From Nymphalis io (Eukaryota > Arthropoda > Insecta > Lepidoptera > Nymphalidae), in NCBI RefSeq assembly GCF_905147045.1, contig NC_065896.1:2753001-2817000 (forward strand): a stretch of DNA of 64,000 nucleotides. Direction: 5' to 3'. The position numbers and the translations under genes were made by a program. This document shows, piece after piece, positions 1-11,500 of the stretch. Numbering within the stretch: position 1 is the stretch's first letter; every line of letters begins with the position of its first letter. The notes under the pieces are model-generated. The model was not told the DNA's origin and did not search any database. It was given only the letters and a program-made list of their open reading frames with translations.

Positions 1-46
1 TTTAGGAAACTGAAAATAATACTACAAAAAAATCTTACACAGCACT

Positions 47-922
47 TCAATGTCTGGAACGGGAGCGGCTGCGGCTGCGGCTACGAGACCTGCCGCGCGA
101 GCTCTTGGAGTCCGAGCGTGACCTGGACTTCGAGCGCGACCGGGAGCGGCTGCGAGAGTATGAGCGCTTCCTGGAGCGGGACCTGGATCGACGACGTGAA
201 CGAGACCGTGAACGCGAGTAGCTAAAAGAAATACCATCACACACTAATTTATATAGGGTTCATAAAATGCTGCAGTCACACGAGAAGACTCTGCCGTTCT
301 GTAAGAATTGTTATTAGCTTACAACTACATTGGTCATTGCATACGGCATCACTTACAGTAGCTATTACACAATTTGTTTTATATTTATATAATATTGATA
401 TTATTTGAAAAGTAATTATTTGTAATATTTTTCTATAAATGTTGTCCATGCAATTAAAAAATGAAGATTCTATTGAAACTGTTTTATACCTTCTTCGACG
501 GTCGTATCGGCTTCTGTATGGTGAGGATGGACGGCCATAACGCGCCATCTGAACACGAAGCTCCCTTCCATCTAACATGCGTCCATCCAGAGAGTCTAAT
601 GCTTCTTCCGCATCTCGTCTATCATAAAACCTACGAACATGAAACCATTAAGCTGACATAACCTAGGTTATTCTTAATATAACAATTGCTGAATCATAGC
701 ATCATATTAGTTAAAAGCATATTCATCACAGTTTATATACCTGACAAAAGCAAATCCTCTGCTGTCTCGAGTATATCGGTCTCGTGGGATATATATGTCG
801 CCGACATCACCACACCTTTCGAAAACGCGACGCAAATCTTCTGGGGTTGTTCTATAGGTAAGATTATCCACTTTTAGTGAAACCATGCCATCAATACGTG
901 GCGGCGGTCTACCGTAACTCAT
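47..922 (-). CDS. SRSF2: Serine/arginine-rich splicing factor 2 (SC35)
   Basis: Nuclear SR protein that binds exonic splicing enhancers and recruits spliceosome components. Coding exons are 922-741, 630-490 and 221-47, all with GT/AG borders and matching phases (498 nt, 165 residues, TGA at 47-49). Residues about 14-92 form one RRM with RNP2 (LKVDNL) and RNP1 (RGFAFVRF); the RNP1 Phe is created across the first junction. A short PYRSRYDRR linker leads into an RS domain of alternating Arg/Ser to the C terminus, shorter than in vertebrate SRSF2. The start is the first ATG and gives the canonical MSYGRPPP start. The gene is head to head with the CFAP276 homolog. The 3' UTR runs off the left edge, so any autoregulatory 3' UTR introns known in vertebrate SRSF2 cannot be judged. 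Identification is firm. Confidence 0.95.
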
Positions 923-1473
923 TTTGAAGATTTAATAATCTATCGTTGTTGTAAGAAACCTAAAAACACAATGTTCAAAAATAACTATCACAGTTACAAA
1001 ACAAAATGGCGGAACTAGTAGGATTTTTCACAAAACTGAGCGTCCCACAAGCTAGTTCTTTCTAGAATGGCAAGGGAACGGAAGTGATAAAATGAATGTT
1101 AGTTACCGGACGCACGAGTGAATGAACGCTTTAACATTATTATTGTTGGCAGAATTGATTCGCACAGATTAAAAATAAATAGGTTCTATGAAATAAATGT
1201 TATTTGCCCTTTAAAGAGTATTCTCTATGTTACATACGATTTTATTATCAGTCCGAGAAGATTTAATTATAAACGTTATCTTAACAAAGGATTAATTTGT
1301 ATTTTTTCTATTTAGTTCATTTTAATTTGCTGATACGTATGTGATAGCTACTATTTTGTTTGAACCGTATCAACGAGTTTTGAAATCGTTGCTATGGGTA
1401 CGAAATGAATTATTTTATTTATTTAATTAAATATTAACAAAATTATTATCGAAGTAAATTTTTGGTTACAAAA
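923..1473. promoter_or_regulatory. Divergent promoter region, SRSF2 / CFAP276
   Basis: This 551-bp gap separates the ATG codons of two oppositely oriented genes, so it must hold both 5' UTRs and promoters unless unseen upstream exons exist. A GC-richer part near 1000-1100 includes AAATGGCGG (YY1-like) and probably belongs to SRSF2. An X-box-like site lies at 1388-1401 on the CFAP276 side. No TATA box was convincing. Confidence 0.5.
1388..1401 (+). promoter_or_regulatory. X-box-like RFX site upstream of CFAP276
   Basis: GTTGCTATGGGTAC fits the insect X-box pattern (RYYRYY, 1-3 nt spacer, RRNRAC) with one mismatch, in the second half-site. It lies 73 bp upstream of the CFAP276 ATG, within the distance usual for RFX-driven ciliary genes. 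The position and gene identity support a functional site; this is inference. Confidence 0.4.
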
Positions 1474-2316
1474 ATGACAGGAATTAAGCAAGTCAGAAAT
1501 AAAAAGTTGTTACCGGACTTACGAAAAGAGGGTGACTTGGGAAAAGAAATTGTTTTATCAACTAAAAAAAAACACGGCGTCCCAACTGGGTCACGGCTTT
1601 TTTCACATCATACTTTAGCCAGCGTCAGAAAATTGAGTTTTTACCATCCTTTTTTGTAAGTAGGAAAAACGTGCCATTTTTGCTTAAATATTTTAAAGGC
1701 TTTGTAAAAAATAGTCGTATTAAGTTATTTACAGCCTAAGATAAAAATTATGGTGATTTGAATAGTGTAAATGTCGCTTAAAAAATAAAATACCATTTTT
1801 GCCAAATACACGTATTTCGATACAAATAAAAAACTTGTGCATTGTTTATTTAAAAAAAAAAGTTTTTCCATAATCTTAAAATACAATTACAGTTTACCAC
1901 ATGATAGTCTGGATCTAGTTTTAGCAGCGACCTATAATCAATCGAGTGAGCATTTTGCTGATAAAGAAGATTTGCATTTGCAAGCTGAAACAATCGGTTG
2001 CGATACTTGGCGCCGCCTGAGGAACACCTACGATAAACTACCGCCAGTGGTTATTCCTTTGGTACGTACAAAAAAATATCGCAAACCAAATCAGTATTTG
2101 ATATGCTTGGTAAATAATATGGTTGCCTTAATTATTTGTTATTGTGTCTGTTTTTATTAAATTTGTACTTTTTAGGGTCATCCAATGAAACGAGGTGGCA
2201 TCACAGAACGAAAATCACCGTTCAGTGTGAAGCTCATGAACTCAGGAGTTCACTCTTCACAAACGAATCCCGGATACAGCAGACAACCGGCTGGCGGCGC
2301 AATATTCTTCTATTAG
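1474..2316 (+). CDS. CFAP276: Cilia- and flagella-associated protein 276 homolog (C1orf194 family)
   Basis: Coding exons are 1474-1655, 1893-2061 and 2176-2316; phases 2 and 0 match and the model is 163 residues, ending in TAG. In vertebrates the family is a microtubule inner protein of motile-cilium doublets. Family-like stretches are SHHTLASVRKLSFYHP (about residues 44-59), LPHDSLDLVLAATYNQ (just after junction 1), QAETIG, and the C-terminal NPGYSRQPAGGAIFFY, which matches the family's conserved Gly-Tyr-Ser-Arg...Gly-Gly end. The start is the first ATG of the exon; an upstream in-frame TTG is ignored. The preceding X-box-like site fits a ciliary role, in insects probably sperm flagella or sensory neurons. 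The match was made by recalled family pattern, so I hold it as likely rather than certain. Confidence 0.72.
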
Positions 2317-2568
2317 TTTTATATGAGCTGTTCCTCAAAATAATATTAAAATAATATACATGTTAGAAAGTAGATAAGATTTGCGATTTAGTTTAAAGCA
2401 AAGTTTATGTACATGTTATGAAATCTTATTGATTGAATCTCAATTATTAAAATGTTATTACGTCATAAACATTTTAATAGAAATGACTGTGTAATTTGAA
2501 AAATGAAACTTGGCAGTGTGGTAGTTATTAATATATTAAAAACAAACGAATTGAAGGTTTTTTTTTTA

Positions 2569-2574
2569 AATAAA
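2569..2574 (+). terminator. Candidate polyadenylation signal of CFAP276
   Basis: Canonical AATAAA 253 nt after the stop codon, the first canonical hexamer on this strand after the gene. Confidence 0.45.
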
Positions 2575-3024
2575 GCTATTACTAAACTTTACCTTATTTA
2601 TTCGAATAATAAAAGATTGCGAAATTTTATAAAGAAGTTTCTTCATTTTATAATTATGTAAAATTAATTAATGTCACAGATAGGTTAAGCCTTCTTGCAG
2701 GAGTATGCATCTGGAGTCACGCCGCTCCAATGCGGTTTTGTTAAAGTTCACGTATTCAAACTACAGTGCCATCTCGTCTATATTCATCTGTCTTATTTCA
2801 AATCAAATTGATTGACTAATTTTGATAGAATTTAGCGTAACAAAACGAGCAAGTAACATAACCTAACTTGCCTAAAATCGGTTTAAAAAACGGTTTTGAT
2901 CGCGGGCAAGATAATTTGATATGTGTGTCTTTGTAGGTTGTCTTTAGCAGCCGAAGGTATTTTTTGAGTCTGATGTAAGCCCATATTAAAGTTAAATTAT
3001 CTAAATATATAAATATATATTAAT

Positions 3025-3092
3025 AGAATAGGAAGCCGGACGAGCATATGTGCATGTGGTACCTACCCAGACGAATTTGGACAAAGAGATAT
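3025..3092. repeat. Family-1 SINE remnant with internal deletion
   Basis: The poly-A-side sequence (GGACGAGCATATG) is joined directly to the opposite-end sequence (GTGGTACCTACCCAGACGA), so about 200-250 bp of the element is missing. Confidence 0.6.
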
Positions 3093-3171
3093 CTATATCT
3101 CTAAGATTCTATTTTCATCTATAAGATAACAAAACTTAATAATATTAGAATAAGATAAAGGGTCCAATAAA

Positions 3172-3420
3172 TTTCATCAGATATTCTACCGCAAAACAGC
3201 AGTACTTGGTATTGTTGTGTTCCGGTTTGAAGGGTGAGTGAGCCAGTGTAATTACAGGCACAAGGGACATAACATCTTAGTTCCCAAGGTTGGTGGCGCA
3301 TTGGTGATGTAAGCGATGGTTAACATTTCTTACAACGCCAATGTCTAAGGGCGTTTGGTGACCACATACCATCAGGTGGCCCATATGCTCGTCCGCCTTC
3401 CTATTTTATAAAAAAAAAAA
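3172..3420 (+). mobile_element. Family-1 SINE, 5'-truncated
   Basis: Sense strand ends TATTTTATAAAAAAAAAA; the first ~45 bp of the element are absent compared with the copy at 14602-14894. The open frame starting MRHQPWELR on the other strand is antisense SINE, not a gene. Confidence 0.85.
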
Positions 3421-3797
3421 ATTGGGCCTGATGCTCTTTCTACATCGTAAATCTCCCAATAAATCTATTGTCTGCTGCAACACAAAATATATAGAATTAC
3501 AAATCGTACAATATCATGTGTTCTTAAATAATACCTATCTGCTTAAATACATAGGCCAAAAATATTTATCGTCACTTCTTTTAAAATAGCATATATGACA
3601 GATGAAATTAGGCATAACGCGAATATTATATCTTAAACAATTTTTTATCAAAAATTATATAAATGAATTTTATTCTATTAACTACTCTAAAACTATAAAT
3701 TTTAATGGATTTTGTTAACTCACTCGGTTAGTAATATACAATTTAAATTATTTTAAATTAAATTTGATAATTTTAATAATATTTTTATTTAATTAAG

Positions 3798-6532
3798 ATC
3801 TAGATTCCGCAAATGACAAATGTAATCGAGTACGATCGTGGTATTTGTACGAACAGTATAGGTCGTTGGAACAGAATCAACTAGACGCTGCCCAAAGACT
3901 GAAGAATAAATCATACCAAGATAAGATTTTAAAACAGGAACTTAGTGAGAGACGAGCACGGCGCAGACTATGCGACCAGTTTGGATTATGTCAGAGTGAA
4001 TCTAAACTAGACAGGAGTGTACGCAGTGTACCTTCGAATGTTTACCTTAATGATGATGACCTTTTTGAAAGCTTTAGTGAACTTCACGATGAGTATGAAT
4101 TGGAAAACTACGAAGACAATAACAGTCACGATTCAGAAACTAGCAATGAAATTGAAGACTTTACAAGTGTTGCTAACATAAAAGAGGCTAATACTGCGAA
4201 TTTGAATGATGTTGCTGAAAATGTTAAAATTGATAAAGTGGATAATGATATAAGAGAAGAACTGGAAACTGTCAAGAAGAACATTGCAGAAAATATAAAT
4301 TTACAGTTAGAAACTGTGAAGGAAAACATAAAATGCTTGGAAAAATACGCTAAATTTGACGATGAGGCGGAAATATCAGATGTAGACGATGTTACTATAA
4401 ATATTCCCAGAGAATCAGATGTTAATTATCTTACTAACTATAAATTAAAAAATATTAAGGACGATAACAGCGTGCTAAAAGTGTGGGCGAATTTTGTTGA
4501 CTTTGCCTACAAGATGATTCATTTAAACCATGGTATGTACCATTGTATTTATTGACGAAAAAAATGTTATTATTATCGCCTATACCGTTACATAAGTAAT
4601 AACTATATAATTTACCTATGTGAAGTTTTTTGAAACGTAAGAAAAGATGATAAATATTAACAATGGCCTTAACCGATGTAAAAATAAAGCCTATTGTTAT
4701 TGTTCAGAGTTTATATGATTACATAGCTTGACATAGCGCATGATATACGGGATACTGTAAATCTCAGTCTACATTTTAGGTTAAAAGTTTAAATCTTACG
4801 AGTTTGACTTAGGCGTTAAATGTTTCTTTTCGTTTTTAATTACAGGTAACTGTTATTACGAATACAGTTCGCAAATACTCACAGCTGTGTTGGCATGCGA
4901 TGTTCTCTTTCGCGGAGTCAGCAGAATATGTATGTATTGTGTTTGTATAAAACCGATTAAGCATTTACTTATTTAGGGTTACTTACTTTTCTCATGTATC
5001 ATGAGATAGCAAACTTAAATATATTCACATCGTCATTAGAGATTTATACAAATTATTCACTGATATCTGATAGTCATTATATTTCCTGGCATATAATTGT
5101 TAATTATGTCTTCCTAAACGATTACGGCCACGACGGCTTTTCTCAGCCGATACAAAATAAATGTGAAGAAGATATTATAGTGCCCAAATTTGTACGCACT
5201 TGGAAAAGCTTTGGTAGACTTACTATTATCTCAGTCATTATCCGACAGGATGACAATCTGACATCTTCAGAGAGAGTTCAGGCATAGGACCAACTGTTTT
5301 ACGTGCTTTTTTATAGAATAGGAAGGCGGACGAGCATATGGGCTACCTGATGGTAAGTGGTCACCAACGCCCATAGACATTGGCATTGTAAGAAATGTTA
5401 AGCATCCCTTACATCACCAATGCGCCACCAACTTTGGGAACTGAGATGATATGTCCCTTGTGCCTTAAATTACACTGGCTCACTCGTCTTCAAACCGGAA
5501 CACAAGAATACCAAGTATTGCTGTAATGAGTGGGTGGTACCTACCCATACGAGCTTGCACAAAGCTCTACCACCAGTACTTTCTGAAGCAAGAGATTGTA
5601 AAAACTGAATTGAGAATTTTCGACAGAAAAAACCCAATAACACTTTACTGGCCCTACTTATCATTTCACTCAGAACCTTAAATCTATGCAGCATTTCCAC
5701 ATGATGCATAGGCAGGCAATTTAATAAAATGTACTTAGTATTTTAAAATTTGATTTTCTTTTTGAATAATAACACAATTTTAGGTAATTATTTGCAGACT
5801 TACGTTTCACCGATAAATTGTAGCGATTCTGAAACCTCTTTTATAGATAATAAAAAAATAAAACGAAAAAAACCAGTTCATTATGAAAAAAAGAACAGAT
5901 GCAACTGGGCCACGGAGGTAATTATTGTAATTTCTAATCGTACTAGATGTGCAATTTGTGTTTATAATTCATCTCGTGCTTGTCGGAAAGCATCGTGAGG
6001 TGTTTATGTGTCTGATGAAAATATTCCACATGTATATCCACATTGCATTTTAGTTATCTACAAATCTTGTCTTTATAAAGAAAAAAAATACTTTAGTCAA
6101 CAGTGAGACATTTAGAGGCTTTTATTTACTTAATTCTAGTTATATTAAACTTTATTTCAATATTTCCATACATGAATATTATATTTTCAGCTTCACTTGG
6201 CGAATAGAAATAAACATAGCAATAAATTGCGTAACTGTAACAAAAAATATCATTCGGATTGTGAGCGATATAACTGTTGTAAGAACTCATTTGAAAACTT
6301 CTTAAATGATGTCAAATGTCGTGGTACCAGTGAACCTTTACGCAGTACATCAAAGCTTTCAGGCTGTAAAAAATACAGCGAAAAATATATTAAAAAACCA
6401 CGACAATTTCTAAGAGAGAAATGTTCAAAAGTAAATTTTTGTAAATGTCATCGTATTAAGAACTGTATTAATCCAATATTACAACTTGTCCGATATATCG
6501 AAATTTTACTGCAGGATATTATAGATTTATAA
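3798..6532 (+). CDS. Unrecognised acidic protein with Cys-rich C terminus (5' exon missing)
   Basis: I do not recognise this protein. Exons 3798-4532, 4846-4929, 5784-5917 and 6191-6532 join in consistent phase (1, 1, 0) with GT/AG borders and end in TAA; about 431 residues are visible. The first visible exon begins mid-codon after an AG and has no in-frame ATG before 4513, so an upstream exon is required. The N-terminal part is basic and helical with Arg/Lys/Gln runs (SERRARRRLCDQFG), followed by an Asp/Glu-rich stretch and heptad-like helices (EELETVKKNIAENI). The small exon 2 encodes NCYYEYSSQILTAVLACDV, the most conserved-looking segment. The last exon is Lys/Cys-rich, with about 13 Cys. 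A nested SINE insertion (5233-5650) lies in intron 3. An alternative acceptor at 5796 is possible. Real coding status is likely; the function is unknown. Confidence 0.55.
5233..5650 (-). repeat. Family-3 SINE interrupted by a family-1 SINE
   Basis: Flanks at about 5233-5306 and 5579-5650 match consecutive pieces of the family-3 element (compare 40960-41125): the GAGTTCAGGC..GGACCAAC part is on the left and GAATTTTCGACAGAAAAA on the right. The element between them is inserted at GCTTT, which appears duplicated at both borders. Confidence 0.65.
5307..5578 (-). mobile_element. Family-1 SINE, slightly shortened
   Basis: Poly-T with TATAGAATAGG on the left and CTACCACCAGTA on the right, so the sense strand is minus. 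The piece carrying the GCGGTAGAATATC segment is deleted internally. Confidence 0.85.
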
Positions 6533-7942
6533 AATGTGATGCCTTGTTTCATTTAAAACTTATTTATAAAAAAAAAACTGATAAATTTAATCAATCAACT
6601 TTGTCTTTGATTCAATGCGGCAAATATTAAAAGGCAAAGGACATCACCTATTTTGGTTCAAAAGAGAAAGTGTCGGTTAAATAGTAGTAGTAAGTGTCGA
6701 ATAGGGTACAATAGAAAATTAAAAATACTAACAAATATTTAACATTTTATTACACATCGCCTGTACAACAGATAATTTATGCTGCAAATACACAGATTGT
6801 AGAATACTATCTATGATTATTATAATAAGAAAACCTCTCCCATATATGTATTTAGGTAATAACACTTGAAAAGGAAAATAAAGCAATTTTAAGAATATCA
6901 TATCCATATAATTTCGCCGTGCCATTTCAAAATAAAATTATATTATAATTATATGACTGTTGTACGAAAAAAAAACATAACATACATTTATGTATGGCGA
7001 AATTAGATTGGCGCCATATTGTTTGATTCTAATTTTAATTCAAATATAATCATCAAATGTTACAACATATTTCATGTGATGTTATTTTTACCGTTACGAG
7101 GTATGTTCTCGTTTGATTTAGTATTTAAATACTGGTGACCAAAAATAGTATTTATGAATACATAACAAATGACAAAAAAATATGAGTACCAAGTGTGCAA
7201 AATTTTAGGCAAAATTGTTGGAAGTGGTTTTAAAATTTTGTTGCAATAATAATAAAAAAAAATGTAATAAAAAGATGTCGATGGCCCTTCAAATACAATT
7301 ATTTTATTCGTTTAATCGTCGGAAAGTTGATATTTTTTATTAAAAATTCTTACTAAAATCATAAAATCTAGATTATGGTGTAGCGAAAGTGCGTCAAATT
7401 AAAAAAATAAAATAATTATAAACCAAATTTGTTTATCTATTACATCGAACACAAATTGACGAAGTGCTAAGCTTTCTTATCCTATTTACTATTTTTATAA
7501 AATGATTATATTTATTACCTAATAACCGTACATTATTAACTCTACTTGTGCTGAACACATAACATGTATTTATTTGAACTAGCATTTGTGTTAAGCATTG
7601 ACATTAGTTTGTAATTTAGCAAAAACAGTTTTATGGAATTCAAACAAAATAGGAAATAATTAAATAGAAATGTAAAAAACATAACTCTAAATTAGGCAAA
7701 AAATATAATTTAACAAAAATATAGGAATGACATAATGCGTTTTAGGAAAAAAGTCCTTTATATGCTTGCAAGTGAAGATTATAATTTTCTTATATGTAAG
7801 TAATTTCGATTAATCATCAAATAACACATAGCCCACACATATCCTATGCATGTATATTTTTTTTTATTATAATATGAATAATATATAAAATTGACTCTAC
7901 TAATTCTTACTTGTGATCTCAAACAGCATTCTCGCTTTGTAT

Positions 7943-7969
7943 AACATTATATATATTATATATAATGTT
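7943..7969. repeat. 27-bp AT palindrome
   Basis: Two perfect 13-nt arms (AACATTATATATA and its reverse complement) around a single T. It lies in the 3' flank of shuttle craft. Confidence 0.8.
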
Positions 7970-7982
7970 TGAAATTTCATTA

Positions 7983-8036
7983 TAATACATAAGGCAGCAT
8001 TGCCTTATGTAATACATAAGGCAGCATTGCCTTATG
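7983..8036. repeat. Tandem pair of a 27-bp quasi-palindrome
   Basis: Two identical, directly adjacent units of TAATACATAAGG..CCTTATG (7983-8009 and 8010-8036). Each unit contains CATAAGGCA and its inverted copy TGCCTTATG around GCAT, so each can fold on itself or pair with the other. Confidence 0.85.
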
Positions 8037-8566
8037 TATGTGTCCGTGGTGCTATTCGTTGAACAGTTATTATGACAAAAGTGTTATATAACTATGGTGT
8101 ATTATATTTTTTTATTTGAATGACTTCCTTATTCACCTTTTTTCCTATGATGCAGAAATCACTTGTAAGTTTCTTATAAAAAAGTAGACACAGACAAGTG
8201 CATCCATTAATTATGACATTAATCGGTTAAATTCTAAGTCACCATGCAAATAATACATATTTATATTATTTACGCCTAAAGTTTTATTTCAAGTATTTTA
8301 TTAAGTTAAGATACATTAAATATAAACATCATTTTTTAATTTGAAATATTGTAACACATACATATGTATTATAATTAAAATATTATCTTATGTTTTTATT
8401 GTCACTTTAAATGTAACAAACAACGATTAAAAATGACCAAATAGTTTAATTACAAACATATGTTCAAGTTTCTACCGATTTCATAAAAAAATTTGAAAAA
8501 TTAAATAAATAATAAAATATACATTGGTGACATATGCACTCATCTGGTCCGAATTGAGCTAATCGT

Positions 8567-11500
8567 TCAGTTTTCGGGTGGGTTGTCAAAGTAGTCTATC
8601 TTAGGCGCCTGCTTGGGCTGGCTGCGAGCCGCCCACGCGTTCGTCGACGTCAGCGTCGCCCAGCCACCTGATGACCTGACAAAATATTTTATACTAAGTT
8701 ACAGCACGACACAGGTCGTCATGTGATGTCAATTCGTTCTTTAGTTATGTTTATTAAAATTATTTGGTTTTACGCATAGAATAAATGCACATATCATACA
8801 AGTCAATCAACAGTGGTCCTTTCCAATATTTTGTGGTATCCATTAGTATAACTGATGGATAGAGGAAGACTTACTTGGAGGCGGCAGAGGTTTGCGCGTG
8901 CGCGGAGGGGGGCGCGGGCGCGGCGGGCGCGTGCGCGGGTGCGCGCAGGACGGGGCCCGGCACGCGGCGCTTGCCCGCCTCGCGAGCCAGCACCTCCAGC
9001 ACGCTCATCGCCGGTAGCCAGGACTGGAGTTACAGAAAACAAATTATCAAATATTTTATTAGGCAGACGAGCAAATGGGCAATATGGGACAACCATGGAC
9101 TCGAAGAAGAAATTATCAAATATTTTTCTAGGTAAATCATTTGTCGATTAACTGAAAGTGATGCTCATTTACTTTTACTATATTATATGCTGTTGCTGTA
9201 ACAGGTACAAAAAAAACTTTTAAGAAATTAAGGAAATAACAACCTTTTCTTTATCAGCTGTGGCAACAACGTTTCTGTTAGGTTCTGCGTCATATGCGAC
9301 GCTCTCGCAGCCAAAGTGTTCGCACAGCTCGTGGATGAACTGTCGCTTCTGTCTATTCATTGATGGGAATGAATGGGCACGAGTCTTCTGTTTGGACTGT
9401 AAAGCAAATAAGTACTTGTACATCAACGTCTAAGGTACTTTTGATAGATTATGTATAAAGATTGTTTGTATTTTTTGTTTTTTGTGTAGTAAGTCAATTT
9501 TTGAGACTAGAATACCGTCGTCGGTTTACCTTCTTGGCTAGCTGCACGAGGTCAGTGAGTCGTTCGTGCACGAGCTGCGCGAAGGCGGGCTCGCGTGCAG
9601 CCGTGGTGCGTACGTGCTCGCTGTAGCGCGGCGCGAGCTTGGCCGACACGTCAGGGTTGCGCAGCTGCAACGCCAGCGCCAGGCGGCGGCTGCGCGCCTC
9701 CACGAAGCACTCCTCGTCACACTCTAGCCTGAGAGAGAAATATTACAATTAATATTTTTTTTTTCTCATTTTTGTTTGGTCAATATACTATCATTTTATT
9801 TAATTTTAATACTAGCTTAATTTCGTTTATTTAAATCGAACGTAACAAGTCTCCAAGGAAGGACCTACCGTCAAATCGACTCGTTCGTTTAAAGGAGTTG
9901 CTCAGAGTATATACAATACACATCATAGTAGTAAAATATAATAAACATTAAATACAAAACTGGACCTAGCCAACCAGCATCAGATTTATAAAGAACCGAT
10001 GACTATTCGATATAATTTATAGAACGATAACTTACGTTTTAAGCATTGCACTGGGACGCTGAACTTCAGTCAAATCCACAGTACCACCCTCTTGCATTTT
10101 TGATGCTGCTAAAGTGCTCACCATCCTTAACAAAACATGAATACTATTATTATTTTTTTTTTTTATAGAACAGGAAGGTGGACGAGCGTATGGGCCACCT
10201 GATGGTAAGCGGTCACCAAACGCCCTTAGACATTGGCATTGTAAGAAATGTCAACCATCGCTTACATAGCCAATGCGCCACCAACCTTGGGAACTAAGAT
10301 GTTATGTCCCTTGTGCCTGTAATTACACTGGCTCACTCACCCTTCAAACCGGAACACAACAATATCAAGTATTGCTGTTTTGCGGTAGAATATCTGATGA
10401 GTGGGTGGTACCTACCCAGACGGGCTTGCACAAAGCCCTACCACCAGTATTAGTATATTATTGTGATATCGACCCCTCTCGTAATGTCCAGTAAAATATA
10501 TTATGTGTAAACAGTCCCTGTTTTGGGTAAGTAATATTGATGTTTAGTCTTAGATGAGCGGTTAGCAGTTATTTGATAAGAAAATATTATTATTTATCTC
10601 ATAATTTGTAAATATATGTCAAATAACTCTGATACTACTATATACTAGAAAAATAATACTAGATAAAGGTAGAGAAAAAGGCATTTGAAATTTATGAAGA
10701 GTTTTGAAATGTTATCTTGATGTAGTCAATGCGTAGATATGGACCCACTTGGCATAATCTCTGGCATTGTCGCAGCAGGTGCGCTCCGCCTTGCGGCGCC
10801 CGCACGGACACGTGGCGCACACGAGGCGCTTGCACGGCGCCCCGCTAGGACACGCGCCGCCACCGCCCGAGTGGCACGCCGCAGCGCACGGGTGACCGCA
10901 ACTCGGACGCTTCTCCGTGCACGCTTGCGTGCATCTAGTACGTGTATTTAGATTAGAAAGGTAGACGAGCAAATGGGCAATATGAAGATAGGTGGTTAGC
11001 TTCGCCAATACTCATTAGCATTGGGGATTTGTTGGCGGTGTAATAAATAGTGAATGCTATCCAATCACAGTACCCACCTATGAAACGTTTTTGCTTGCAA
11101 AAAGTCTTACCAACGATAAAAATTATACTTGTAAAAGTATAACCTATATATATATTTTTTAACCTATCAATTATTGTAAATGTAATCAAATAGTAAATGG
11201 ATGAATGTAATAAATACTCACTTGCCAGTATCGCAGGAACCTTTGTGGCAAGTTTTTATGCATGTGTGCTTTCCACATGGTAGGGGCTTGCCACATGGCA
11301 GACCGCACGAAAATTCCTCTTGTGAACAAGGAATGGTTTTGCGTTCCTGGTGACAAATTTTACATTTTGTAGCAATCATTTATTATGCTTAAATTCAAAA
11401 TTAACGCAAAAGTAACTTAATTTTTTTTGTTGATTACCTGCTGAAGGGTGACAGTAGATTACGTCTAATATATCACGATATTTGAAATGATGGTAACCAT

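Larger units (their letters stand above)
2317..3797. other. Intergenic, with SINE remnants
   Basis: Holds the CFAP276 3' end, with a polyadenylation hexamer AATAAA at 2569-2574. A faint family-2 SINE fragment lies near 2695-2760, an internally deleted family-1 SINE at 3025-3092 and a 5'-truncated family-1 SINE at 3172-3420. The missing first exon of the next gene should lie here or in the previous few kb, but no ATG exon with a compatible donor could be supported. Confidence 0.6.
6533..8566. other. Convergent 3' region between the unknown gene and shuttle craft
   Basis: Very AT-rich and without coding potential. It should contain the 3' UTRs of both flanking genes. A plus-strand AATAAA lies at 6878-6883, and TTTATT (AATAAA on minus) occurs near 8283 and 8395 within 300 nt of the shuttle craft stop. 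Two palindromic structures lie at 7943-7969 and 7983-8036. Confidence 0.6.

Noticed and set aside
4994..5287. 97-residue frame in intron 2 of the unknown gene
   Set aside because: Starts upstream of and runs into a family-3 SINE; flanking exons join in phase without it.
8855..9151. Arg/Ala/Pro-rich frames on the plus strand near 8.9 kb
   Set aside because: Shadows of the GC-rich shuttle craft exon 9023-8875, whose frame is fixed by phase and by similarity to NFX1.
10273..10494. Open frame beginning MRHQPWELR, seen also at 3119, 14593, 20620 and 55096
   Set aside because: It is the antisense strand of a family-1 SINE with poly-A on the opposite strand; the copies end at the element borders.
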